Assembly: GCF_028858725.1 (NCBI RefSeq)
Contig: NC_084790.1
Span: 5,276,001-5,340,000 of the forward strand
DNA: 64,000 nt
Direction: 5' to 3'
From: Colius striatus
Taxonomy: Eukaryota; Chordata; Aves; Coliiformes; Coliidae
Part shown: positions 30,600 through 41,015 of the stretch, piece after piece
How the letters are laid out: every line of letters begins with the position of its first letter
Position numbering within the stretch: position 1 is the stretch's first letter
The notes under the pieces: model-generated
What the model was told of the DNA's origin: nothing
The model's database searches: none
What the model saw: only the letters and a program-made list of their open reading frames with translations
Translations under genes and position numbers: made by a program

Positions 30600-31777
30600 C
30601 TGGGGAATTGCAAAGGTTGGGTGGAAGAAGGGGAAGAAGAGAAGGAGGTTGAAGGATACATAAACCAGGCTCGGGAGTAGGCAGACACAGGCTCACACCC
30701 GCTCACACACACTCACACACACACTCACACACACAAGCACGGGAGGGGGAGGAAGAAAGGACTCGCAGGAGCAAAAGCAGGAAGCAAAGAGGGAGAGGGA
30801 AAGGCTTCTGGAGAATATTATACAAGGGAAAATGGTTATAAAGGAAAAGGGTGATGGTGCCGGGGGGCGGGGGGGGGGGGGGTCATCCACCAGCCCACTC
30901 TGAGAAGCCCAGCTAAAGCCTGCACTTGCACATTTACTATTACCCGACAACAACAACAACAGAGTCCGGCTCTTTGAGATCTTCCCCCACCCCCCAAAAA
31001 GAGAGCTTAAGCCCGGAGAGAGCAAGTAGCAGCACCGAAATCCCAAATCAAACGCAAAACAAAAATGAAGGGGCTTTTTAAGGCTATAAAAGTGCCATAA
31101 ACTTTAAGGACGCTTCCTTCCACAGAAAGCCCGGCTCGCTCAGCCCCTAGAAGAAAAGGTCTCCTTCAGGGTAATTAAACTATAAAGCAATTTACAAGTG
31201 CAAAAGTTTACCCCCATAAAGCAGTAAAATACAGTCACTGGGGAAGAAAAAGGGAGTGAAAGCAAGCAAGCAAGGAAGAAGGGCAGAAAGAAAGAGAGAG
31301 GGCTACTTTCTGGGCTCAGGCAATGTCTCCTGGCTGTCCTTCCCATCTCGCCTCACCTTGCGGTCGCATCCAGGGGAAAAGCTGGGTCGGAGAAGGGCTC
31401 TGCTCCGAGCTCTCCGCCTCTTCTCCAAGGCCGCTGGCAGCAAGCTTGCAGTCCGTGTACTGCACCAAGTCCGACTCCTGGGCGCTGAAGAGGCTCTGCC
31501 TTTGCAAGGGGTCGTAGCCATAGAAGTTGCTGGGGTCCCCATGGCACGCCACGGCACAGGGATTCTGTTGGTAAGGGGAGCTGGAGAGTGAGGATGCTCC
31601 GTGGTAGAACTCCTGGATTTGAGTCGGGTGCTGGAAGGTGCCCCCCGTGCTGGGTCCGTACACCACCGTGGGTCTGCCCCCAAGATCCTGAGCGAACCCA
31701 CAGTCATAGTAATTGGGACGCAAGGAGTCTCCGGTTTTGTATTTGGAGAAGAGTGAGTTGACAAAATAAGAGCTCAT
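30292..31777 (-). CDS. HOXB8: Homeobox protein Hox-B8 (two exons: 31357-31777 and 30292-30599)
   Basis: Antp-class transcription factor of paralogue group 8. The spliced product is 242 residues (human 243). It starts [20 protein letters not shown], contains FPWM at about 134-137, and has a homeodomain at about 145-204 ([13 protein letters not shown]... with [21 protein letters not shown], a group 8 signature) ending [13 protein letters not shown]. The tail of 38 residues is Lys/Glu-rich and starts [19 protein letters not shown]. The exon 1 donor is CAAG before GTGAGG; the exon 2 acceptor is CCCCAG before CA GCC GCT; the junction codon is Ala141. The intron is short (757 bases) and motif-dense. 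Post-transcriptional control by miR-196 is indicated by the 3' UTR site. Confidence 0.97.
30869..30882 (+). repeat. poly-G run in HOXB8 intron
   Basis: A run of 14 G preceded by a CGGGGGGC segment. Confidence 0.85.
31060..31240. promoter_or_regulatory. ATAAA/TTTAC-dense block in HOXB8 intron
   Basis: Within about 180 bases the plus strand shows GGCTATAAAAG, TGCCATAAAC, AACTATAAAG, CAATTTACAAG, AAGTTTACCC, CCCCATAAAG and AGTAAAATAC. The regular recurrence of (C/T)(A/C)ATAAA-like cores suggests an AbdB/CDX-responsive element. This is an inference from motif density. Confidence 0.4.
31357..31777 (-). CDS. HOXB8: HOXB8 exon 1 (coding part)
   Basis: 421 coding bases encoding residues 1-140 plus one base. 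The start [16 protein letters not shown] is typical of group 8. The central part is Gly/Ser/Tyr/Gln-rich and the end carries QLFPWMRPQ. The overlapping 153-residue ORF in another minus frame (31303-31764) is a shadow. Confidence 0.96.
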
Positions 31778-31924
31778 TTTAATTTAAATAAGAGTATTTG
31801 TTTGGAGGAGGAAGAAAAAATTAAGGGAAAAAAAAAAAGGCAACCAAAGCAGACCACGGGAATCTATTAGCAAAAAAAGAAAGCGCTAAGATGCTAAGCA
31901 ACGACAGTTTGTGATTTCCAGGAA

Positions 31925-31933
31925 TATAAAAGG
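31925..31933 (+). promoter_or_regulatory. Plus-strand TATA box upstream of HOXB8
   Basis: TATAAAAGG is a textbook TATA box but on the plus strand, about 150 bases upstream of the HOXB8 start codon and pointing away from the gene. It could drive divergent antisense transcription or be coincidental. Confidence 0.25.
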
Positions 31934-32214
31934 AGGATATAATCAAAACTCTAAGCCTGCATGATATTGAATTCTTTCCTCCCCCCCACCCCTAAAAAAA
32001 AAAAAAAATCGCCACTTAAAGAGTTCTCGCTTTACATTTCCAAGAAGAGATGCCAGTTCATAAACAGTTTTCAGTGATTTACTTCAGCGCAAATGAGTTG
32101 TTTCATATTTTGCAGTGTCTTTTCATGATCATTTGCATCTATTACCAAAACCTCATCCTATTGGCTTCTCCTTACTCCACACGGACTCTGCACCGCATGA
32201 TTGTGAAAGGAAGA

Positions 32215-32325
32215 GTGTGAGAGAATAAAGAAGGGAAAGCAAGCGAGGGGGAGCGAGAGAGGGAGAGGGAGCGAGCGAGAGGGAGAGAGAGGGAGCGAGA
32301 GGGGAAGGGAGAAGGAGGTGGGGTG
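32215..32325 (+). repeat. GA-rich purine tract
   Basis: About 110 bases of imperfect GAGAGGGAGCGAG-type units, nearly all purine on the plus strand, about 450 bases upstream of HOXB8. Confidence 0.8.
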
Positions 32326-32699
32326 AATATACGGATTAAATATGTTTAACTACCTACATTAATGAGATACCGCTCGCCTCACAACAAATCACATACCTAG
32401 ACCACCCAAAAGATTGATTTTTGGGGAGTGTTGGAAAATTAAAGAGGAGCGCTTGCAGTCGTTAATTTCAAAATTTTAACGAGGCAGTTTTAGCCTTTTT
32501 AAATGTCAGGGTCGCTTTGGAAAACTGTAAAAGAACACGATTTAATTGCTACCAGTTTTAAAAGGTCCTATAAATGTAATTGGTATTTTAATACAAGTTA
32601 TCAAATCATACAGCTTCTTACCCTAAACATATTTTAAAACAAACGAGGTAGTCATATTTAACATTTTAATGATCAATTTCCTTATTATTGATAAAGGTT

Positions 32700-32960
32700 T
32701 AACTATCACATGAAGGGAATTGCATTTGTAATAGCCCCAAAAAAGGCTGTAAACTGTTTAACAAACTATAAAACGCCATAAAGCCGGTGATGTTGTTGTT
32801 GTTTATACCGCACTACATAAAAGCCGTTAGGATTTTACGAGTTCGTTCCTCTACTGCTATAAACCAGAGGTTTCGATTGGACCCGTCCGCATTACAGCGA
32901 GATGTTGAGGTGTCAATATTGAATTAAAATGATTATAGTTTTTCATATATAACATTGACT
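32700..32960. promoter_or_regulatory. Candidate CDX/posterior-HOX enhancer upstream of HOXB8
   Basis: A 260-base block containing ACTATAAAAC, CGCCATAAAG, TTTATACCGC, ACATAAAAG, TTTACGAG (a HOX13-type site in reverse of CTCGTAAA), and CTATAAACC, plus TGTAAAC and TTAATTC-type sequences. It is about 0.9-1.2 kb upstream of HOXB8. CDX control of Hoxb8 through upstream sites is known in mouse; orthology of this element is not shown. Confidence 0.45.
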
Positions 32961-35749
32961 TTTTGTGTCTCTCCCGCAGCCCCCTCCCTGCCTCCTCCCC
33001 CGCCGAGGACTTGCTCAAGATGTGCTGGGGGATGATGGAGAACTCAAAGTATTGTCTCGCTTATCACATCCAGAACAGAACCCTCATGGTCAGTAACTGA
33101 TGGCTGTTCCCTACCTCACCCCCTACCCAATAACTTCCATTTTTTGTTGTTGGGCTTTTTTTTGGGTTCTTTTTTTTTTTTTTTTTTTGCATGAGACTTC
33201 TAATGAAAACTGGGGAGAAGAGGGGGTGGGGTAAAGGAGAGAGGCGAGAGGCTTTCTATTTTATTGGCATTTGATAACAACGGAGCAAACTTACCCCTAA
33301 GATGCCAACGCTGCGATTTTCCACCATCTAAACACACAGGGGGTAGATTTTGAAATTCATTTATCGCAGTCAGCAAATATTACCAAGGCATATTTCAGCT
33401 AATAACGACACCAAACCCTTCAGCCCAAAGGCTGCCCCAGCCTGCCCAACATCCACGAAGCCCTCTAAGTACCTGACGATGCCAGATCTGTTTTCCAGTC
33501 TTTCAAAGGAGCTAAATAAACTCTTTAAACCTCTATTTTGAGTTCTTTTCCCCATTTTTGCCCTGGTTAGATTTCATTGCATCCCTCTGTGTGGGTTAGA
33601 AACGAGAAAGGTGAAGATGGTTTCACTCGTGCCTGCCTTGGACTGACAGACAAATTTCGAACACCACAACAAGGAAAAGAGAGAAAAGTTCAAATGTTTC
33701 AGTTAGTCTGTCTAGCCGTGGCTTTGGTAAGAAAAATACTTAGATTAAAATTGGCTGTGGGAATAGGCAGGGAATTAAGAAAGAGAGAAAGAGAGAGAGG
33801 GAAAGAAAACCAAGATAGTAACGGAATGAAACTTTAAACCCATCCTTAGAGAAATAATTTAAGTAAATACGTTTCCTTTATTCTGTGTGGGGATCATTTC
33901 AGTCGAGTCTAAGAGCCTTTTCAAGTAATTATTGTTTTTGGAGTACTTGCAGTGGTATAATTAAGGCTTTTTCCCCCCTTAAAGACAAGCTAACATTTTA
34001 TTTTTCTCAACACTTTTATTGTCGATTGAGCAGATTTTGGTTTCATCTTTGAACATAAAACCCCAGAAATGGTGCACACAAGTAAATAGAGTTTTGCAGC
34101 CTGGCGTGGGGATGCTCAGTACTCGAGTTTTCAAGAAAGAAAGAAAGAAACAAACAAAAAAGAAACGACTAAAGTATTTTTAGAAAACAAGCTTTCTTCT
34201 TCTTTGTGCCTTTGTAGGCGCGCTCCCATCTATTGAAGTTTGGAAAGTTAAAAACAGTAGGATTTTCCCTTCATACATGGACCCATAAAAGGCGGGAGCA
34301 AAGTTTTTCTTGGAAGTTAACATTTTTATCAAGTGCAGTAGGATTTTATGGTCACGATGTGATGGTAACTCACCAATGCACCAGGAATCAATGGCTGATC
34401 TTAAATCATTCCTTTACTGTACTCAGATTCCTGATGAAAGGAAAATGTTTCTATTATAAGAAAAAACAAACGGGGATGTATGTGCGTGTGTGTCTCTCAG
34501 AGAGAGAAGATAATTTATAAATACCCAGCGGAGGAAAGATTTATTAGGAATTCTTTTTTGGTTTTTTTTAAGAAAAAAAAGAACCGTAACCTCTTTCCTA
34601 GGTAAACCTTAACTTTTGTCCAACTCTGCCTTTTGCTGAATGCACAAGGACGGGATTTTTCTGTATTTCTTCCATTTGTTTACACTTGTATTTCTTTTTA
34701 TAGCATTTGAACAGAGATTTGAGATGTTGAAACTTTGCCTCTCAAAACATCACATCCTCTTCTGTTGGATTTCAGTTTAATTTCTTACATTCTTCCCCAG
34801 AAAGCTGCTGATGGGGAAACGGGTGTATTTGCTGGAGTTACTTTGGAGAAGCACATATTAAGAAAATTCCTCGTTGTAACGATTAGAAAGAAAACCTATA
34901 ATGAAATGTTTGTCACCATTCCTTTCTATTTTGTTTGTAGCTGAATGTCTGGAACGTCAGAATCATTTTCGTCTTGTAATTTGGAAGAAATAAAGACCAA
35001 AATAAGCATGAACTAATGGAGTTGAAAGTTAACGTTTTCTTTTTTTGCTACTGCATCAGTGGAATATTTATATGTCTCGCAAAACGTGGTAAGCTGACAG
35101 CGTTTCGTTTAATTTGCTATACTGTGGCATTTTAAAATATTTCCAAGTATGTTATGGGAAGATCTCCGACAAAGACCCGTCGCATTACAAAAGGAAGGAG
35201 TAACTATGCCAAAAAAGACAGGTTCAACTTCTAAAAAGGAGATACTGAGCGGTTTTCGGCGATGGCTAGGAACCTCAAACATATCACATAAAGAGCTGAG
35301 AAAGCACAGAGCATTCTAACGGTTAAGGAAAAAAAGAAAAAATAAAAGCCAGGGGGAAAAAATGTCCTCATTCTCTCTTTCTCCCCCAAACCTGGGAACC
35401 CCTCTCTTTTTCCATCCTGCAAACGTAAATCTTCACTTTGGGGATAATTAAGCTGTCCTCCCACCTCAACCCAAACCAACAGAAGACAAAATCCGATAGG
35501 GTTTTTTTTCTCCCCTTTAAATGAACAATTAAGAGATGCATGTCCCACCTCTCACCGCATCCCATCAGAGTCTCCAGATTAACTCTTTCTTAATTTTTTT
35601 TTTACCTCACATAATTTACCCTGGCAGAGGAAGGGGGGAAAAAATACAGTAACCTATAAAATCGGCAAAATAGCTATAATTAACCCTACATCTTATGCCT
35701 CGGGATTATTCATGCTCGCCATCAAACAGTCCGGTTGCTGCCGCTAATC

Positions 35750-35880
35750 AAATCAAGGTGTTTGCGCGGAGTCCCGCGGACCCAGCGCAGCCCACGCGCG
35801 TCTAACGTGGAGCAAGGGCGCCACCTCGCGGCGTCGCGCGGAGCTGCAGCCTGCGCCGGGGGGTGCCGGGAGAGGGGTGG
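35750..35880. promoter_or_regulatory. CpG-dense block between HOXB8 and HOXB9
   Basis: A short GC-rich island (GCGCGG, CGCGCG, GTCGCGCGG) standing out sharply from AT-rich flanks and centred on a strong CTCF-like motif, a typical insulator arrangement. Confidence 0.6.
35818..35831 (-). promoter_or_regulatory. CTCF-like motif between HOXB8 and HOXB9
   Basis: The minus strand reads CCGCGAGGTGGCGC, a near-perfect match to the CTCF core CCGCGNGGNGGCAG. Its orientation is convergent with the plus-strand motif at 19046. Confidence 0.6.
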
Positions 35881-37506
35881 TCTTGAGGGGACAGAGATTT
35901 CGGGTGGGAGGGAGCAGAAAAAAAAAAGGGCTCTGACTTGGACCCGGGGCAATAAAAACAGCCAAAAGTGAGGGGGGAGGAAAAAGAAGGGGAAAAAAGT
36001 AAAACCGTGTTGTTCTTCCTTGCCCCGCAGCGCTGCGGCTTTACATGGGGAAAACTCCACCATCCAGTCACTCTACCCGGCAATAAAAGAGGCAAAATGG
36101 TTTTGCTTTTGAAAACCGCTATTGTTTCAAATTCCGAGACTAAACAATTGGTCATTCTGCTCTGGAGGGGGAAGGCCAGAGCTGTAAAGCGATCAAGAGC
36201 CCAGACGTCTCGCCAGAACTTCGAGTGTGTGGGGTGCCTCTGGGTGTGTGTGGGGGAGTGTTGTTGCGGTGTGGATGGTTCAGTATTCTGGCAGCCTGGG
36301 ATTGCTTTAAAGGAAAAAGGGGGGGGGAAAAGGAAAAGAAGAAGGGGAAAAAAAGAAGTAGGGGGGGAAAAAAAAGAACAAAGAGAATCATCCAAGAGCG
36401 CTGGTTTTTCACGGCATCTGCAAGAGAAGAATAAATTAGCAGAAGTCCCTCCCTACCTTTTCTCTCCCTCTCTTCTCCCCCCTCCTCTTATTTTTTAACT
36501 ACCCCCTCCCTTAGGGAAAAAAAAAAAAGAAAAAAATGGGGAGAGAACTTTGTATGTGACTAAAGCAGAAGTAAGATCTTTTACACGTTGAGTTTCCATA
36601 CATTCCCAAGTCGTTGTAGTAATTTAGGAGTTCCTGAAAGTTTTCTTGCACTGTTTGCTTTACAGCCGTTTAGTTCCTTAACCTTCAGAAATTTATACCC
36701 TATAAAGTTTTATAGCGGTCATATTCTTTTATTGCAGCACACTGCACTGAATTTTCCTTTTTTTTTTTATGACAAGTTACTTCCCTTTCTCTCTCTTCCC
36801 TCAGTAAGCTCCAAATATCTTTCTTCGTCTTTTGTTTTCTTTTCAGAGCTGCTCCAAAGAAAGAATTTTTTTAAGAAGTGAAATATTGCCCTTTAGAGTG
36901 TCCATTATGTTAAAAATTAGTGGAAGGAGATTCTCGGTTATATTTCTCACTACCTGTTTCCTGGCTGAGCAGGTCTTGGGGTTTGTTTGTTTTTTAAATA
37001 TAGAGATAGAAACACTTTCCAAATGCTTGTATTTCTTCACGAGCAATAAAATGTCAAACGAATTTAGAGATAGGATTATCGGAACCTCTCCTTGAGCCCT
37101 AGGAGAGAGGAACCGCGTGTCAAATCCGAGGTGATGCCGAGGAGGGAGAGCAAGGAGGGGATTCCCCTGTTTGTTTTGGGTTTCCAATTTTTCTTAAACG
37201 TATTTTTCTTTGGACTATAGGAGAATCAACCAAAGGAAGTCAAATGAAGCCAGTCCACTCCGCACCTTTACTTCTGGTCCCCTAAGGCTGAGGCGGCAAT
37301 GCGGAGATTAAACCCTCAAAAACAAACAAATAAACAATCCAACAAACACATAACCACCGGGAAATGTAACCAGAGAGTAAACGATCACCGATTCATAAAT
37401 AAATAATTAAAAAAGGGAAGATTTGGAAACGCAGCAAGTTTGAGTGGGACCAAGGAAGCACTTGCTACACCGGCCAGGAATTCTTTCCATTTATCTCTGG
37501 GTGCTT

Positions 37507-37650
37507 TTTTTCTTTTTTTCTTTTTTTCTTTTTTTCTTTTTTTCTTTTTTTCTTTTTTTCTTTTTTTCTTTTTTCTTTTTTTCTTTTTTTCTTTTTTTCT
37601 TTTTTTCTTTTTTTCTTTTTTTCTTTTTTTCTTTTTTTCTTTTTTTTTTT
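37507..37650 (+). repeat. (TTTTTTTC)n octamer minisatellite
   Basis: About 17 tandem units of seven T and one C with occasional length variants, ending in a T-run. It gives spurious Phe-rich and Lys-rich ORFs on the two strands. Confidence 0.95.
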
Positions 37651-38981
37651 TAACTTAGGCAAAAATTGATTCTTATAATACACTTAACGAGCCACTAAAG
37701 AACGCAGGAAAACACAATGAAAATATTTCTGAAGTTTTAGATGAAGCAGTATAACACAATGACATGTAGGTGCTGTTGTTCTAAAATCGATTTTTATTCT
37801 GGAGCATTAAACATCTCTGGAAAATACATCCGGTCTGGTGCTACAGAAGACAGTTTTTTTCCAACATTTTTTAAGTAAACATATTTCCTAATAAAATGAA
37901 CTAACATTTTAAAATCTATTTTAAAAGAACCTTATATTGTCATCTTAAAAATATCCGCTCTTTACCACAATTCTAAGGAAAGTGAAAAACATTGCTAAAT
38001 CCTAGTGCCGATGGGTTGCAAACATCAATTAAGTCACGGAGACGTTTCTGAAAAAATAGAGTAAGGAGGATTTAGGCAAGTCCATACTCGTTTCGAGATA
38101 GGAGGAATATACTGATTGAGCATGAAACAGATGTGAAATTCATCCATCCTTGAGAAGAACCAAATAAAACTTTTCGGCTCCCCATCTCTAACACTTCTAA
38201 ATCACCTAAATAATATTTTTCGACACATTTCAGTTTGTTTCTTTTAAAATAAATCCAGATTTAGAGAAATCCTACTGTCACCAACTTTTTTTTTTTTCCC
38301 CAGATCAAAATATCCCTGAAACTGTTTTTAAAAATAGGTTTCGAGGGAGGATATGTGAGACTTTAACACGGGGTGAAGTTTAGTTACATTTCACTCCCTC
38401 TGGCAACAGAACAGTTAAATTTTGAAGCCCCCAAGGAGCTACTTTATGATGGAAAGTTTTACAGGAGAAAGTTTAGGCATGAAAAAAAATCCCCACACCA
38501 ACAAAAAAAATACAAAAACCTCTCAGCTTTCTGAGGAATTATCTTAAACACTTAAGGTCTGGTTTCTTATCGAGTGGAAGATTTGCTCTACCCCTTTCCA
38601 GGGGAACTGAAGTGCTGCACGAGGCGCAACTACGTGCTGCTTATCTCGGGATCATTGGTGGGGGGGGGCGGAGGGGGAAAGAAGAGAAAAAAAAAAGGGG
38701 AACCTTTCCAAAAACGCCAATCTGCCTATCACTTCTTCCCAGAGCAACCTCTGCTCAGCAGATAACAGTGGTTCTCCAAAAACGTGACGCTAAGGATGCA
38801 CAAGTTGGTCGCCTCTGAAAGTAGATTTGTGATAATTCGTTCAGACATGCAGCACAAATGAATTTATTTTCTCTATTTTTTCCCCACCTTATTAAAACAA
38901 ACCACCTTATTATCCCCTTGTTCCTAGAAAGCCTCCTGGCACCTAAATGCACAAATTTGCACACGAAGAAAATGAGAGAGG

Positions 38982-38987
38982 TTTATT
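38982..38987 (-). terminator. HOXB9: HOXB9 candidate polyadenylation signal
   Basis: AATAAA on the minus strand about 1.8 kb past the stop, with an alternative at 38863-38868. Chosen by UTR length only. Confidence 0.3.
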
Positions 38988-39747
38988 TCGATATTTTCCA
39001 TCCACTATCAACTGCAGGACTCTTCGCATACTTAAAAAGCCACAATAGAAACAGAAAACGAGCTTCAACAGTCACAGAACACAACCACAAACACATTTTA
39101 CAATACCTACCATATAATCAACTGGTACTAAATCCCCCTGGTCTCCCCTCCCGCCCCCCCCACCCCCACCCCCCCCTCCCTTCCCAAAACAAAGTTAAGT
39201 CTTACAGAGATAAAGGGAAACCAGCCCCTCACGGCCCGGTTGGAGAAACCTCCAGCGGATCTGTCAGATGAGAAATCAGCTCCAGCCGGCATGCCATGAG
39301 ACCGACAAGGTCTATATTTGTTACTCTAATCTTCTTCGGGTTGAGGATGAGGATGGGACGGGGACGGGAGAGGGGGGGAGAAGATGCAGCGTGGAACCGA
39401 CGCATCCCTCGGTGCCACCCGGGGGACGAGGTTCCTTCCCCGGGGACATGGCGACTCCTGGCCTGGCACTGGGCCCCGGAGAAAAGCGGGTGGCAATGGG
39501 AAAACATGCCGGGAGCTCGTTTCAGGCGAAAAAAAATCCCCAGAAAACAACCCCACCCCAACGAAATCTCATCGACATTCAAGTATTAGAAGCATCTCAG
39601 CAAACAGGAGGGGAAGAAATACAGCCAGGCTGGGGTTGGCACTTTATCTCTGCAGCAGCCTACTGCTTTAGGAAAAGTCAATTCACAATAAATTATAAAT
39701 ATGCTAGCACTAAGAACACAACCTTCCCCTCCCTTATAGCTCTACTA

Positions 39748-39754
39748 AGGTAGT
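39748..39754 (-). promoter_or_regulatory. HOXB9: Possible miR-196 7-mer-m8 site in HOXB9 3' UTR
   Basis: The transcript strand reads ACTACCT, complementary to miR-196 positions 2-8, without A opposite position 1. It counts only if the UTR extends this far, about 1 kb past the stop. Confidence 0.3.
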
Positions 39755-40779
39755 TTTTTTTTTAACTAGAAAATCCCATTCTTCCTCTCCTCTAAAAGTT
39801 AGGAATAAGTTGGCAGGGGTTCTTCCGTCCCCTTTTCTCCTAAATAATTTACAATGCGGCTCTGAGAGTGCCCCCCACACACTCTCTCGCCTCCCTCCCT
39901 GTCTTTTCTCCTCTTCCAAGTAACCCAGTATAAAACTACCAAATCAGACGTTTGCCTGTAAAGATCCTACTAAACTTTCAGGTCAAAGTCAGATATCTGC
40001 CATGGCACGATTCAATGAAAAAAATCCTGCATACTAAACAAACTATTAAAAAAAGGGAAAAAAAAGAGGGGGGTGGAGGAGGGCGGAAAGAAACCCAGCG
40101 CAGTTGGGCTGTCATGAACCGACTACCCCGGTATAAAGTTGGCGAATTGAAAATGATTTGTAGGGTGCAATTAAACGCAAGCCTTACGAATGTGTCTGTC
40201 TTGCGGTAGTTTAATTAAATCGTCTGGTTCCTTAGCCACCTCAACGTGTGAGTGTGCGTGTCTATGTGCCGGGGTGTCGTTGAATGTTATAGAGAATCAT
40301 TGTCCTTACGTGGATAAAGAAAAGACAGCGACGTTTGGTGGGGGCCTGGGCCAGGGTTGTTTGTGGCCAGTGGTGTTTGCCGTCTTACTTTCCACGGAGA
40401 AAATGCAAGCAGAGAAAGCTGCTGCCCACACAGGAACCTGTCTCTATGTTACACTGTGGGGAGAAACTAAGAGAAAGGAAAAAACAGAAGAAACAAGCAA
40501 ATAAAACTCCAAGAGGACAGAAATAAATGACAGTATATATCCCCAAAAAGGAGCTGTAGTTTTGGCTAAGTTGCTCCTATGTGACAATACTAAGGGGAGA
40601 AAAAAAAAGAAAGAAAAGGAAAAAAAAGAATAAGCAACATCTCGCATGCAAAGGTGGAGATAGGAAAGGACGAGGTTTTCCCCTCGTGTTTGGGGGATTT
40701 GGCAGCGCGGATGCGTGGCCGTGAAGGGTGGGAACTGGGGGCGAAAGGGGGTGGAGGGAGATGTTGCTTTTCTTATTTT

Positions 40780-41015
40780 TCATTCTTTGCCCTGTTCCTT
40801 GTTCATTTTCTTCATTTTCATCCTTCGGTTCTGAAACCAGATTTTAACTTGTCTCTCACTCAGGTTGAGAAGTCTGGCCACTTCGTGTCTACGGTCCCTC
40901 GTCAGGTACATATTGAATAAAAACTCCTTCTCTAGTTCCAGGGTCTGGTATTTGGTGTAAGGGCATCGTTTTTTCCTGGAGGAACGGGCGTGAAGCCAGC
41001 TGGCGGCTGGGTTGG
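40780..41015 (-). CDS. HOXB9: HOXB9 exon 2, homeobox exon (coding part)
   Basis: 236 coding bases: two completing Thr170, 77 residues and TGA at 40780-40782. The frame has no start Met and so is missed by simple ORF calling. Homeodomain residues [15 protein letters not shown] and MKMKKMN are the HOX9 signature. Confidence 0.95.

Larger units (their letters stand above)
30600..31356 (-). other. HOXB8: HOXB8 intron
   Basis: 757-base phase-1 intron. It holds a CA/TCAC-rich stretch near 30700-30735, a G14 run (30869-30882) and a block dense in ATAAA/TTTAC motifs (31060-31240) that resemble CDX/posterior-HOX sites. Confidence 0.9.
31778..38981. other. HOXB8-HOXB9 intergenic region
   Basis: About 7.2 kb without coding sequence. 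From left to right: the HOXB8 5' flank (AT-rich, with a plus-strand TATAAAAGG at 31925 and POU octamer at 32131), a GA-rich purine tract (32215-32325), a candidate CDX/HOX element (32700-32960), plain AT-rich DNA, a CpG-dense block with a CTCF-like motif (35750-35880), purine-rich sequence near 36300-36380, and a (T7C)n octamer repeat (37507-37650). Open frames here, including one of 197 residues at 35802-36395, lack recognisable domains. Confidence 0.7.
38982..40779 (-). other. HOXB9: HOXB9 3' UTR (predicted)
   Basis: About 1.8 kb from the HOXB9 stop to an AATAAA at 38982-38987; another lies at 38863-38868. Length is in line with the long HOXB9 UTR of mammals, but the end is uncertain. It holds C-rich runs near 39150-39180, a CpG-rich segment (39350-39490) with a weaker CTCF-like motif, a 7-mer-m8 miR-196 seed match at 39748-39754 and a DR1-like AGGTCAAAGTCAG at 39980-39992. 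Confidence 0.35.

Noticed and set aside
35802-36395. 197-residue minus-strand ORF between HOXB8 and HOXB9
   Set aside because: Low-complexity Phe/Leu/Pro/Ser translation of purine-rich DNA and a CpG block, with no recognisable domain.
37440-37683. Phe/Ser-rich and Lys/Glu-rich ORFs
   Set aside because: Translations of the (T7C)n octamer array.
39980-39992. DR1-type nuclear receptor half-site pair AGGTCAAAGTCAG
   Set aside because: Short and degenerate in the second half; no paired retinoic acid element (DR2 or DR5) was recognised in the window.
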